A stretch of DNA of 64,000 nt from assembly GCF_005843925.1 (NCBI RefSeq), contig NZ_VCBC01000003.1, positions 62,001 to 126,000 of the forward strand, given 5' to 3'. This DNA is from Thalassotalea litorea (GTDB lineage Bacteria; Pseudomonadota; Gammaproteobacteria; Enterobacterales; Alteromonadaceae). Below, one piece after another: positions 50,670-58,527 of the stretch. Both the position numbers and the translations under genes were made by a program. Position 1 is the stretch's first letter. Every line of letters begins with the position of its first letter. The notes beneath the pieces are model-generated. The model did not search any database. It had not been told where the DNA came from and saw only the letters and a program-made list of their open reading frames with translations.

Positions 50670-51536
50670 TTACCAGCGTTTTCTTGGCTGATATGGCTTG
50701 GCATTGTCTGGTTCTAATTGTTTTTTCACCGCAAGGCTTTGGTTTTTCCCGGTGATAATTTTGAGCTGATACCAGGTTTCCATCATTAGCATTTTCCAAT
50801 CAGGGCTTTGCCAGTTGCGAGTATACAAACGTTTAATTGCAGCCAATGCATCGGGGGATTTGGTCGTTAAGGTTGCCAAAAGGTTTTCGGCATCGTGTAA
50901 TGGGCGATCACTGACCTGAGTTACCAGGTGCATTTGCAGCGCCTGTTTTGCATCGATGGGCTCTGCGGTCATTGCAAGACGAAGTGCCTGGTCTTTTGGT
51001 AATATCTCACGCAACACCATATTGCCGGCCATATCCGGGATCAACCCCCATTTGCTTTCCATCACCGCCAGTGTTGCATCGGCACTAACATAACGAAAGT
51101 CTGCCCCCAGTGCGATTTGCAGGCCACCGCCCCAACAACGACCTTGAATCACGGCGATTACAGGGACAGGCACCTTCCGCCAGTTACTGCTCACCTGTTG
51201 CGCCAGATTCGCCGAGCAGGGTAGCCACTTCTTAAGAAGACGTACCATGGCACTTTTATCTTTCATCATGGATTTAATATCCAAGCCACTGCAGAAGTCG
51301 GTACCCGCACCTTGCAGAATTACCCCACGAATGGTTTTGTTTTTTCTCAACGTGCGAGAGATATTTGCCAGGGATTGAAATGTCGGCAAATCCAGCGCAT
51401 TAAGCTTTTCAGGTCGATTCAGGGTGACATAAGCAATGCCCTGTCTAATGGTAAGATCTACTGGGTGGCGCAAGGAAGGTTGTGCCTGCTTTTGTTGTTC
51501 TGCAACACCTGCCGGTTCATTTATGGATTTGCTCAT
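50670..51536 (-). CDS. Enoyl-CoA hydratase/isomerase (crotonase) family protein
   Basis: A 288-residue crotonase-fold protein. The signature VTLNRPEKLNALD is at about residues 36-48, the oxyanion-hole loops are TDFCSGLDIKSM and GRCWGGGLQIALGADFR, and SKWGLIPDMAGNMVL is the third active-site loop. The usual hydratase glutamate pair (Glu144/Glu164) does not appear; an Asp is in the second position (PDMAG). That makes an isomerase or other crotonase activity as likely as a hydratase. No fatty-acid operon partner is adjacent. Confidence 0.8.
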   Translation of the reverse strand: MSKSINEPAGVAEQQKQAQPSLRHPVDLTIRQGIAYVTLNRPEKLNALDLPTFQSLANISRTLRKNKTIRGVILQGAGTDFCSGLDIKSMMKDKSAMVRLLKKWLPCSANLAQQVSSNWRKVPVPVIAVIQGRCWGGGLQIALGADFRYVSADATLAVMESKWGLIPDMAGNMVLREILPKDQALRLAMTAEPIDAKQALQMHLVTQVSDRPLHDAENLLATLTTKSPDALAAIKRLYTRNWQSPDWKMLMMETWYQLKIITGKNQSLAVKKQLEPDNAKPYQPRKRW

Positions 51537-51638
51537 GATGACTTAGCCAACTCACTCATTTTCATTGATAAAATAAACCTAGCACGACTGGACGGATGAG
51601 TATAGGTGAGAAAAATGCTGCATTGACTATGATTAGAC

Positions 51639-51668
51639 TTGTTATTAACCGTAAGTAAGTGTGATAAT
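51639..51668 (+). promoter_or_regulatory. Promoter overlapping the Zur box
   Basis: TTGTTA at 51639-51644 and GATAAT at 51663-51668 are 18 bp apart. The -10 lies inside the Zur dyad, so Zur binding would block RNA polymerase. Confidence 0.45.
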
Positions 51669-51678
51669 ATAACAAATA
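51656..51678. promoter_or_regulatory. Zur box upstream of the zinc-uptake genes
   Basis: The core TGTGATAATATAACA is a near-perfect dyad centred on 51667 and differs by one base from the GTTATANTATAAC core of gammaproteobacterial Zur sites. It also closely follows the complement of the known E. coli znuACB site. It lies 75 bp before the first gene. Zinc-bound Zur should repress the operon, so it would be expressed in zinc shortage. Confidence 0.7.
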
Positions 51679-51752
51679 AATGTATGAGGCTGTTTTCAAT
51701 ACACCTCGTTATCTATGTGTTTTAGTTAACAAGCAATGGTAAAACAAAGAGC

Positions 51753-52067
51753 ATGACTGCGATAATAACGCAAAATTCCAATCAATTAACCGCCACTCAA
51801 AAGAGTAAAGGCTGGTTGCTTATTGGTTTGTTTTTGCTTGCTCTTGTTTATGTGAGTCATCATCAGGCAAGCCACGATGGTTCATCAAACCACATGCATT
51901 GTCAGGTGTGCTGGCAGTTTGCTGCGGATTTTGATAATCCCGGTAAAGCGGGTTTTGAACAGCCACAACAAATCATTGCTGAATTTGTTTTATCACAATT
52001 ACAACCTATCTATCTTTCGGCCCTTTGCGGTACCCAACCCTGCCGAGGCCCGCCCAGCCAATCTTGA
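51753..52067 (+). CDS. Small membrane-anchored His/Cys protein (zinc-uptake accessory)
   Basis: A 104-residue protein with one hydrophobic segment (GWLLIGLFLLALVYV, about residues 20-34), followed by a metal-binding-looking stretch HHQASHDGSSNHMHCQVCW (four His, CxxC). The rest is unremarkable. Proteins of this form are found next to ZnuD-type receptors and are named as zinc chaperones in some annotations, but no function has been shown. It is preceded by the Zur box and followed by the receptor gene, so it probably acts in zinc handling at the envelope. AAAGAG lies just before the ATG. Confidence 0.6.
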   Translation: MTAIITQNSNQLTATQKSKGWLLIGLFLLALVYVSHHQASHDGSSNHMHCQVCWQFAADFDNPGKAGFEQPQQIIAEFVLSQLQPIYLSALCGTQPCRGPPSQS

Positions 52068-52207
52068 ACTCAGCGTAACTGGGCTCGTAGTCAAGACAAT
52101 CTCAATCTTAAAAAAGTCATACTGCGTTAATCAAATCAGGGATCGTCCCTGAATTTGACGATTGCTATCGATGCCCATATTTTCATTTTTGTATTTCAGG
52201 ATTTTTT

Positions 52208-54703
52208 ATGCGTTTTAATCGCTTATATACGGCCACCGCATTGGCCCTTGCAATTGCAACTCCAGCATGGGCTGCAACCGTTTCCGGTAAAGTCGTTGAT
52301 AATAAAGGCAAAGGCATTGCCAATGCCGAAGTCAGTATTTTACAAACTCGGGTTGTTACCGACAAAAACGGAGAATTTGCCTTAACTGACATTTCCGATG
52401 GTGCAGCAGAGTTGCACGTGGAAGCCAGATATTTTACTCATCAGAATCGTAATCTGACATTGGCAGGTAACGACGTGGATAATGTTATTGTGACACTGAC
52501 ACCATCGGTTATGGATGTGGTTGATGTCTATGCGACTCCGCTACATACATCGACAATGGAATCAGCGTTACCAGTAAATGTTTTAGGCGCCGATGAATTG
52601 CGTTTAAAGCAAGCCTCTACTTTGGGCGAAACATTGAAAAATGAAGTCGGTGTGCATTCATCGTATTTTGGTCCGGTTTCCAGTAGCCCAATTATTCGAG
52701 GCTTAGACGGTCCGCGTGTATTAATTACCCAGAACGGATTAGATGCAGGCGATGCCTCTCGTGTTGGTCCTGATCATATTGTATCAACCGAGACGACTAC
52801 CGCGACACAAATTGAAGTACTGCGTGGTCCGGCAACGTTATTCTATGGTAGTGGTGCGATTGGTGGGGTCGTCAACGTTGTTGATAACCGTGTACCTACC
52901 GAACTGGAGCAAAGTGTTGGTTTTTCGTTGCAGCACAACAGCGTTGCCGACGAAGATTTAGCAACCATTGATATTAATACCGGTACCGATTCTTTTGCGA
53001 TTCACTTCGATGGATTCTGGCGTGAAGCGAACGATTATAAAATCCCTGGTGTTGCCGAGCTTGAACATGATGAAGAGCATGAGGAACACGAGGAAGAAGA
53101 GCATGAAGAACATGAAGACAACCACTCTCGATTAGCCAATACATCCAATGATGCAAAAGGTTTTACCTTAGGGACGAGTTACTTGCTTGATAACGGCTTC
53201 GTGGGCTTCTCGTATGGCCGAACCGATCGTACCTATGGCATTCCTGGACACTCGCATGCCGGTCACGATGAGCATGAAGAACACGATGAAGAGCTGGAAA
53301 TGGAAGAAGGGCATGATGAGGCCCATGATGAAGAATCCGTCTTTGGCGATCTCACTCAAGATCGCTTACAAATGCTAAGTGATTTGCGATTCGATGAAAG
53401 CTTTTTTAATCGTGTTGCGTCGAAAGTAGCATATACCGATTACCAGCATCAGGAAATAGAAAACGGCGAAGTCGGAACCACGTTTAAAAATGAATTGTGG
53501 GAAGCCAAGTTTGATATTTATCATCGCGAATACAATGGCTTTAAAGGTGCCTGGACGGTGCATTACAAACTGTCAGACTTTGAAGCGCTTGGCGAGGAAG
53601 CGTTTACGCCACCATCGAGCACGGAAACTCTGGCATTTGCCTGGTTGGAAGAAAAGCACTTTGGCGATGTACTTTTGCAGCTTGGTGCCCGTATTGAGCA
53701 TGTAACTCTTGAACCGGTTCACGGTCATGATGAACACGAAGCACATGATGAACATGAACTGGATGAGCACGAAGAACACGAAGAGCTGGAGTTAGCGCAG
53801 CAAGACTTTACCCCGATCAGTGCATCGCTTGGCTTGGTTTGGGACTATCAACCAGGCTATAACTTAGGTATGTCTGCGGCGTTTTCACAGCGCGCACCTT
53901 CCGCGGCAGAACTGTTCTCGAATGGTCCGCATATTGGAACCAATAGCTTTGAATTAGGCGCGCTGTTTGAGTTGCATGAAGAAGACGATGGTTATCATGT
54001 CGAACTATCTGATCAGGACGTTGATGTAGAAACCTCTTATAACCTGGATTTAACCTGGCGTAAGTTCTCTGGCGATTTAGGATTTGTTGCCAGTGTTTTC
54101 TATAACCACACCGACGATTTCTATTATCAGCAGGATACCGGCTTTGTTTTCGAAGATAGCGGTATTCACGACCACGGTGATGAGCACGATGAAGGTCATG
54201 GTGATGAGCATGACGAAGAACTGACAGAAGACCATGCTCATGATGAAGAAGGTTTACCAATCTTTGTCTATCGTCAGGACGATGTCGATATGTATGGTTT
54301 TGAAGCCGAACTGGTGTATCAATTGAGTGCACCACTAAAAGCCAATATCTTTACCGATTACATTCGTGCGAAATTGTCTGATGGTGGCAACCTACCGCGT
54401 ATTCCACCATTGCGCCTTGGTGCCGGATTACAATATCAGGCTAATAACTTTGCAGCGGGTCTGGATGTTACTCACTACTTTGAGCAAGATCAGCTTGCTC
54501 AGTTAGAGACGGAAACAGACAGCTATACCATGGTTGACTTACACGCCAATTACTATCTCGATGGCATTGGCGATGACACGGTATTGTTTTTAAAAGTGGA
54601 TAACGTATTTGATACCGAAGCTCGAGTGCATTCATCGTTCTTAAAGAACATTGCACCACTTCCTGGTCGCGGTATCACCTTAGGGGTAAGAGCGAGCTTT
54701 TAA
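52208..54703 (+). CDS. znuD: ZnuD-like zinc TonB-dependent receptor with His/Glu-rich loops
   Basis: An 831-residue outer-membrane receptor that probably imports zinc. A signal peptide ends near AWAA (residue 22). A carboxypeptidase-regulatory-like beta domain follows (TVSGKVVDNKGKGIANAEV, residues 24-100), then the plug (VLGADELRLKQASTLGE, RGLDGPRVLI, EVLRGPATLFYGSGAIGG) and a beta-barrel ending in VRASF. Four His/Glu/Asp-rich stretches interrupt the barrel at about residues 285-306, 348-376, 505-528 and 653-682; they are made of H-x-E-H and H-D-E-H repeats. ZnuD of Neisseria has a comparable His-rich loop, but here there are four. AGGA precedes the ATG. The Zur box upstream supports zinc as ligand. 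Confidence 0.85.
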   Translation: MRFNRLYTATALALAIATPAWAATVSGKVVDNKGKGIANAEVSILQTRVVTDKNGEFALTDISDGAAELHVEARYFTHQNRNLTLAGNDVDNVIVTLTPSVMDVVDVYATPLHTSTMESALPVNVLGADELRLKQASTLGETLKNEVGVHSSYFGPVSSSPIIRGLDGPRVLITQNGLDAGDASRVGPDHIVSTETTTATQIEVLRGPATLFYGSGAIGGVVNVVDNRVPTELEQSVGFSLQHNSVADEDLATIDINTGTDSFAIHFDGFWREANDYKIPGVAELEHDEEHEEHEEEEHEEHEDNHSRLANTSNDAKGFTLGTSYLLDNGFVGFSYGRTDRTYGIPGHSHAGHDEHEEHDEELEMEEGHDEAHDEESVFGDLTQDRLQMLSDLRFDESFFNRVASKVAYTDYQHQEIENGEVGTTFKNELWEAKFDIYHREYNGFKGAWTVHYKLSDFEALGEEAFTPPSSTETLAFAWLEEKHFGDVLLQLGARIEHVTLEPVHGHDEHEAHDEHELDEHEEHEELELAQQDFTPISASLGLVWDYQPGYNLGMSAAFSQRAPSAAELFSNGPHIGTNSFELGALFELHEEDDGYHVELSDQDVDVETSYNLDLTWRKFSGDLGFVASVFYNHTDDFYYQQDTGFVFEDSGIHDHGDEHDEGHGDEHDEELTEDHAHDEEGLPIFVYRQDDVDMYGFEAELVYQLSAPLKANIFTDYIRAKLSDGGNLPRIPPLRLGAGLQYQANNFAAGLDVTHYFEQDQLAQLETETDSYTMVDLHANYYLDGIGDDTVLFLKVDNVFDTEARVHSSFLKNIAPLPGRGITLGVRASF

Positions 54704-54721
54704 CCTGACCGATATATAAAC

Positions 54722-54746
54722 AAGGCACCTTTCACGGTGCCTTTTT
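54722..54746 (+). terminator. Rho-independent terminator of the zinc operon
   Basis: AAGGCACC (54722-54729) pairs with GGTGCCTT (54736-54743) across a 6-nt loop and is followed by TTT. It is 18 bp after the receptor stop codon. Confidence 0.8.
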
Positions 54747-54792
54747 CTATTGGGGTTGAAATACCCGTTTATCGGCTGCTGTGAAACTAAGC

Positions 54793-55194
54793 TTACTTTT
54801 TCTCGAGGCTTTTCAGCTCACTGGTATCGACGTTTTCCAGCCCTTTTAGAGCTTCATGTTCAATATTGTCTTTGTGGCTGTCTTCCATATTTTGCCATTC
54901 AATCGCCATCCGTTGTTGACGCAATTCAGCTTCTTCTTTTAATTCACATTGGCGAAACGCGTCAGACCAACCTTGCGCATATTCCTGCTCTGAATTGAAT
55001 CGATTAATGTCTTTTTGAAATTCGTCGAAATAGCTGCCACCTGCTTGCTTGCCGCTTTCACAACCGTCGGCAAAACCATCGGCGTAGCTATTGCTGTAGC
55101 CCTTTGAACGCATTTCTTCACGGGTCTGGTCAGCCGTTGACTGACAACCGGCACTGAGCAGTAACACACTGAAAGCAAGGATAAGTTTTTTCAT
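54793..55194 (-). CDS. Small lipoprotein with repeated GxxDGC-type motif
   Basis: A 133-residue lipoprotein: signal MKKLILAFSVLLLSAGC with lipobox LSAGC. The mature protein holds two related blocks, YADGFADGCESGKQAGG and YAQGWSDAFRQC, each Y-x-x-G-x-x-D-x-x-x-x-C, so two cysteines could pair. A charged helical C-terminus follows (ELRQQRMAIEWQNMEDS). Family not recognised. It lies between the zinc-operon terminator and a tandem-repeat region. Confidence 0.65.
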   Translation of the reverse strand: MKKLILAFSVLLLSAGCQSTADQTREEMRSKGYSNSYADGFADGCESGKQAGGSYFDEFQKDINRFNSEQEYAQGWSDAFRQCELKEEAELRQQRMAIEWQNMEDSHKDNIEHEALKGLENVDTSELKSLEKK

Positions 55195-55332
55195 GTCTGA
55201 ACCTGATGAATGTTATTAGGTCTTTTTAGTATAGAAGAGCGATTTGTGTATGCCTATCTGGGGACAAACTCTGTTGATGGCGACAAATATCGGGTGATGT
55301 GCTCTGAATGGCAAAGGTATGCGAACGTCATT

Positions 55333-55440
55333 GTTGGCGCTAGTATTGGCGCTGCTATTGGCGCTAATATTCGCACTAGTGTAGGCGCTAATGTTCGCAC
55401 CAGTGTTGGAGTTAATGTCGGAATTAATGTCGGAGTTAAG
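55333..55440. repeat. 12-bp tandem repeat, nine degenerate units
   Basis: Nine consecutive 12-bp units, starting GTTGGCGCTAGT and ending GTCGGAGTTAAG, run exactly from 55333 to 55440. Units drift gradually from GGCGCTA to GGAGTTA. In the plus frame they would encode a four-residue V-G-A-N-like repeat inside an 84-codon open frame (55210-55464), but that frame has no ribosome site or family signature and is not called as a gene. Confidence 0.7.
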
Positions 55441-55478
55441 GCCTTGAAGATAGCAAGACCTTAATGACGATTGAGCGG

Positions 55479-56324
55479 TTATTTATTGCCTTTATCGGTT
55501 AGGCGAAAACCTTTATCGAGTAACTCAACCTTGCCATGTTTTAGCAAGTTACCCAAGGTTGATTTAAACGTTTTTTTACTGACGCCAAATGCCCGTTTAA
55601 TGTCTTCAGGGCTACTTTTGTCATGCAGATCACAATAGCCTTTGTGCGCCTTTAGATATGCAATCAATGCCGGCGCAAAATCATTCACCTTACCGATACC
55701 ACCTCGAGTTAATATCAAATCAACACGGCCATCGCCTCTGATGTTTTTGATATAGCCTTTAATGTTTTGACCGGTACGTAGATGCTGAAACACTTCGTTA
55801 TCGTACAATAATCCCCAATGCTGGTTATTCACAATGGCGTTGAAACCCAAATCGGTTTTGGTGGCAATGATCAAGTCAACCTGTTCGCCAATTTCATAAC
55901 GGGCGGGCCAGATATCAAGGTACTTATCCAGCTTGCTTGACGCGGCAATTCTATCGCTGTGATGATCGCGATAGACTTTTACCAGATACGAACTGCCTAC
56001 CACCATGCGGGTTTTTTGTTGGTTATAAGGAACCAATAAATCTTTAGGTAAACCCCAGTCTAAAAAGGCACCCATTTTATTCACTTGCACAACCTTTAAA
56101 TACGCAAATTCTTCCAGTTGCGCTTTCGGTGTTTCGGTTGTGGCGACTAGGCGGTCTTTAGAGTCGAAGTAGATGAATGCATCAACGGAATTTCCTTCTT
56201 CGCTTCCTTCTGGCACGTATTTCGCTGGCAAGAGAATTTCACCGAGATCGCCACCGTCGAGGTAGGCGCCGATGTCAGTCATCTTAACGATATTCAGGGT
56301 ATTTATTTTGCCAACTTCAGCCAT
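55479..56324 (-). CDS. CvfB/YitL-like S1-domain RNA-binding protein
   Basis: A 281-residue protein with three S1-like RNA-binding repeats (MTDIGAYLDGGDLGEILLP, residues 14-32; VNKMGAFLDWGLPKDLLVP, 79-97; TDLGFNAIVNNQHWGLLY, about 157-174) and a C-terminal winged helix (FGVSKKTFKSTLGNLLKHGKV). This is the domain plan of CvfB (YitL), an RNA-binding protein that affects virulence gene expression in Staphylococcus; its role here is unknown. The length is right. The start is clean, and the gene stands alone. Confidence 0.88.
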   Translation of the reverse strand: MAEVGKINTLNIVKMTDIGAYLDGGDLGEILLPAKYVPEGSEEGNSVDAFIYFDSKDRLVATTETPKAQLEEFAYLKVVQVNKMGAFLDWGLPKDLLVPYNQQKTRMVVGSSYLVKVYRDHHSDRIAASSKLDKYLDIWPARYEIGEQVDLIIATKTDLGFNAIVNNQHWGLLYDNEVFQHLRTGQNIKGYIKNIRGDGRVDLILTRGGIGKVNDFAPALIAYLKAHKGYCDLHDKSSPEDIKRAFGVSKKTFKSTLGNLLKHGKVELLDKGFRLTDKGNK

Positions 56325-56504
56325 TAGGGGTACTCAGGTAAGGAATGTTACTTTGGCGCGCATTTTAGCAGGCCAATCGATTTATGCCTACGAAAAGGTG
56401 TCAATGATTCGATTTGTCACAAGAGATACCTGGACAGCTAACACCTCACTGTTATCATCACGTAATTAACACAATGCACCGTTACTACACAGCTAACTCA
56501 ACGA

Positions 56505-56957
56505 TTAGCCGGCATTTTGTACGGCAATCTTAGTTTGAATATATTCCTGGTGGTTTAAATGCAGCAAATCAGCAATTTTTCGTATGGTATGTTCTTCAAT
56601 GGTATCCAGTTTGCCGTCACTGAGCGCCAGTTGCCATAGACGTTCTACGATTTCGATGCGCTGACCTAAGGTAAAATGCTTATTTACCAAACTGGTATAG
56701 CGATAATAATCGGTAGCGTGGAAAGATTCATCCTCTGCAGCGGCGAGAATCGCATCGACTTCGTCGCGCTCAAGCGAAAATTGCTCGATCAGCATTTTCT
56801 GGCAATAGCGCTTTTCTTCTTCCGTGTATTCTTCGTCAGCGCGAATAACTTCAAACAATAACACTGCCGTCGCCACCTCCAATGAAAGCACCTGATTCAC
56901 GACGGTATCGTGATTTAAGCTTTTAAGAAAGACACGCACCCGAGTAAGCATAGCCAT
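56505..56957 (-). CDS. TerB-family protein
   Basis: A 150-residue helical protein of the TerB (tellurite resistance) fold: VATAVLLFEVIRADEEYTEEE (residues 28-48) and RLWQLALSDGKLDTIEEHTIRKIADLL (105-131) form the two acidic helix pairs (A-D-x-x-x-x-x-E). It is cytosolic, without signal. GGA gives a better spacing to the internal ATG at 56951 than to the ATG at 56957, so the protein may be two residues shorter. No other ter gene is nearby. Function is not known. Confidence 0.75.
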   Translation of the reverse strand: MAMLTRVRVFLKSLNHDTVVNQVLSLEVATAVLLFEVIRADEEYTEEEKRYCQKMLIEQFSLERDEVDAILAAAEDESFHATDYYRYTSLVNKHFTLGQRIEIVERLWQLALSDGKLDTIEEHTIRKIADLLHLNHQEYIQTKIAVQNAG

Positions 56958-57336
56958 CCAGATTTAGGAAAATGAAACGAATAACTTAAATCTAGCATTG
57001 TTTGTAGGGTTCGGGAAATCAAATTGCCAGTTACAATCAGATTTCATGTTTCAATCACAAAGATTCAATATTGGCGGTTTACTCCAAATAATGTAAAAAC
57101 TGAGCCTGTCAGGTTTTATCTCACCATAAATGCGAAATTCCCGCTGATTTCGTTGTTTATAATCGAACGTTAGCAAAAAATAAGCGTCCTTTTATTTTCC
57201 TTTATATTCAGGTGGTTAGTGCATTCCCACACAAGTTGTAATGACTTGTTACAAGTGTTTACACATTTGTCGGTTACATTTGACTACAAATAGGTAACAT
57301 GTAGCTCAGAAAATTGCCCGAATACCGAGGTTTATC
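56958..57336. promoter_or_regulatory. Control region of the second RND operon, with repeated ACAAGT half-sites
   Basis: In this 379-bp gap, ACTTGT-T-ACAAGT forms a perfect 13-bp dyad at 57244-57256, and another ACAAGT at 57231-57236 stands 7 bp before it. Such dyads upstream of efflux genes are usually TetR- or MarR-type operators; no regulator gene is adjacent. The gene start at 57337 is a GTG with GAGG 6 nt before it. Confidence 0.45.
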
Positions 57337-58527
57337 GTGAAAATCAAAAGAATTATGCTTCCAATTGTGATCTTAGTCATGGGGGTGGGAGCTTTCGTCG
57401 TCCTATCCAGCATGCGTACGCCACCGGAGGAAAAACCACAGGAAGACGTAGTTCCTATCGTTGCCGTTAAAGGTGTCACCCTTGGCTCATTATCCTTGGA
57501 TGTTTCCTCTTATGGAGTGATACAGCCGAAATATGAGACACAGCTAATCGCTCAGGTGAGTGGCCAAATCGTTAAACTATCAGACACTTTTGTTCGTGGT
57601 GGCTTTGTCGAAAAAGGTCAGTTGCTGGCGCAAATTGACCCTAGTGATTATGAAGCGGCTCTTGTCGATGCCGAAGCAAACCTTGCGTCCGCAACTTCAG
57701 CTCTCGAGCTGGAAAAGGCACAAGGTAAAGTGGCCGAGCGTGAATGGCAACGAATTAAAGATACCTCACCAACCGAGTTAAGTTTGCGTAAGCCACAGCT
57801 TGCTCAGGAAATGGCTCGTGTTAAAGCGGCAGAGGCAGCAGTGAAACGCGCTCGTCGTAACCTTGAACGTACCAATATCGTCGCTCCTTATCATGCATTA
57901 ATTGCCGAGCGTAATGTTGGTTTGGGTGCGGTCGTGGGGATGGGCAATCCAATGGGGGCCGTGATGTCTGTTGATACCGGTGAAATTCGATTGCCGGTGG
58001 CGAACAACCAACTTCGCTTTCTCAAAGATCAAGGCGTGGGAAGTTCGGTCAATTTAGTCTCTGATCAGATAGGCAAATCACAAAACTGGCAAGGCGAAAT
58101 CGTGCGCTCTGAAGGCGTAATTGATAGTCAATCACGAATGTCATATCTGGTCGTGGAAATTAAAGACCCATATGGTCTGCTCGAAGAAAAGACACCGCTG
58201 AAATTCGGAACCTATGTAAATGCCACAATTGACGGCTTAAAGGTAAGTGAAGCGGCAGTCGTTCCACGTCATTTGGTACAGGATAAGAAAGTCGCCATTA
58301 TGAATAGTAATGACGAACTGGAATATCGTTCAATCAATATCCTACGCCAACAAGGCAAATCAGTTGTGGTGAATCAAGGACTGCAAAATGGTGATCGTAT
58401 TATCACTTCTGCCTTGGACTACCCGCTATCTGGAATGAAGCTGGCGTTACTTTTGGATGAACCGGCGGAGTCCATTGATGTTGAGAGTGATGAGACTGCA
58501 ACTCAGGTCGCTTTGGGAGATAACTAA
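57337..58527 (+). CDS. RND efflux periplasmic adaptor (membrane fusion protein)
   Basis: A 396-residue adaptor with an N-terminal membrane anchor (IMLPIVILVMGVGAFVVL). The first lipoyl half is QVSGQIVKLSDTFVRGGFVEKG, quoted as GGFVEKGQLLAQIDP, followed by a coiled-coil hairpin (DAEANLASATSALELEKAQ), the second half TNIVAPYHALIAERNVGLG, and barrel domains ending with GDRIITSALDYPLSG. It starts with GTG and a GAGG site. The stop codon TAA shares its last base with the ATG of the permease, so the two are co-translated. The substrate is not predictable. Confidence 0.88.
   Translation: MKIKRIMLPIVILVMGVGAFVVLSSMRTPPEEKPQEDVVPIVAVKGVTLGSLSLDVSSYGVIQPKYETQLIAQVSGQIVKLSDTFVRGGFVEKGQLLAQIDPSDYEAALVDAEANLASATSALELEKAQGKVAEREWQRIKDTSPTELSLRKPQLAQEMARVKAAEAAVKRARRNLERTNIVAPYHALIAERNVGLGAVVGMGNPMGAVMSVDTGEIRLPVANNQLRFLKDQGVGSSVNLVSDQIGKSQNWQGEIVRSEGVIDSQSRMSYLVVEIKDPYGLLEEKTPLKFGTYVNATIDGLKVSEAAVVPRHLVQDKKVAIMNSNDELEYRSINILRQQGKSVVVNQGLQNGDRIITSALDYPLSGMKLALLLDEPAESIDVESDETATQVALGDN

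Noticed and set aside
53817..54335. 172-codon minus-strand frame rich in His and Arg
   Set aside because: It is antisense to the receptor's His/Glu repeats, which explains the unusual composition.
55333..55440. Regular repeats considered as a CRISPR array
   Set aside because: Units are 12 bp, contiguous and degenerate, with no spacers and no cas genes.
55210..55464. 84-codon open frame across the 12-bp repeat
   Set aside because: The repeat period of 12 keeps the frame open by itself; there is no Shine-Dalgarno sequence or homology signal. Recorded as a repeat instead.
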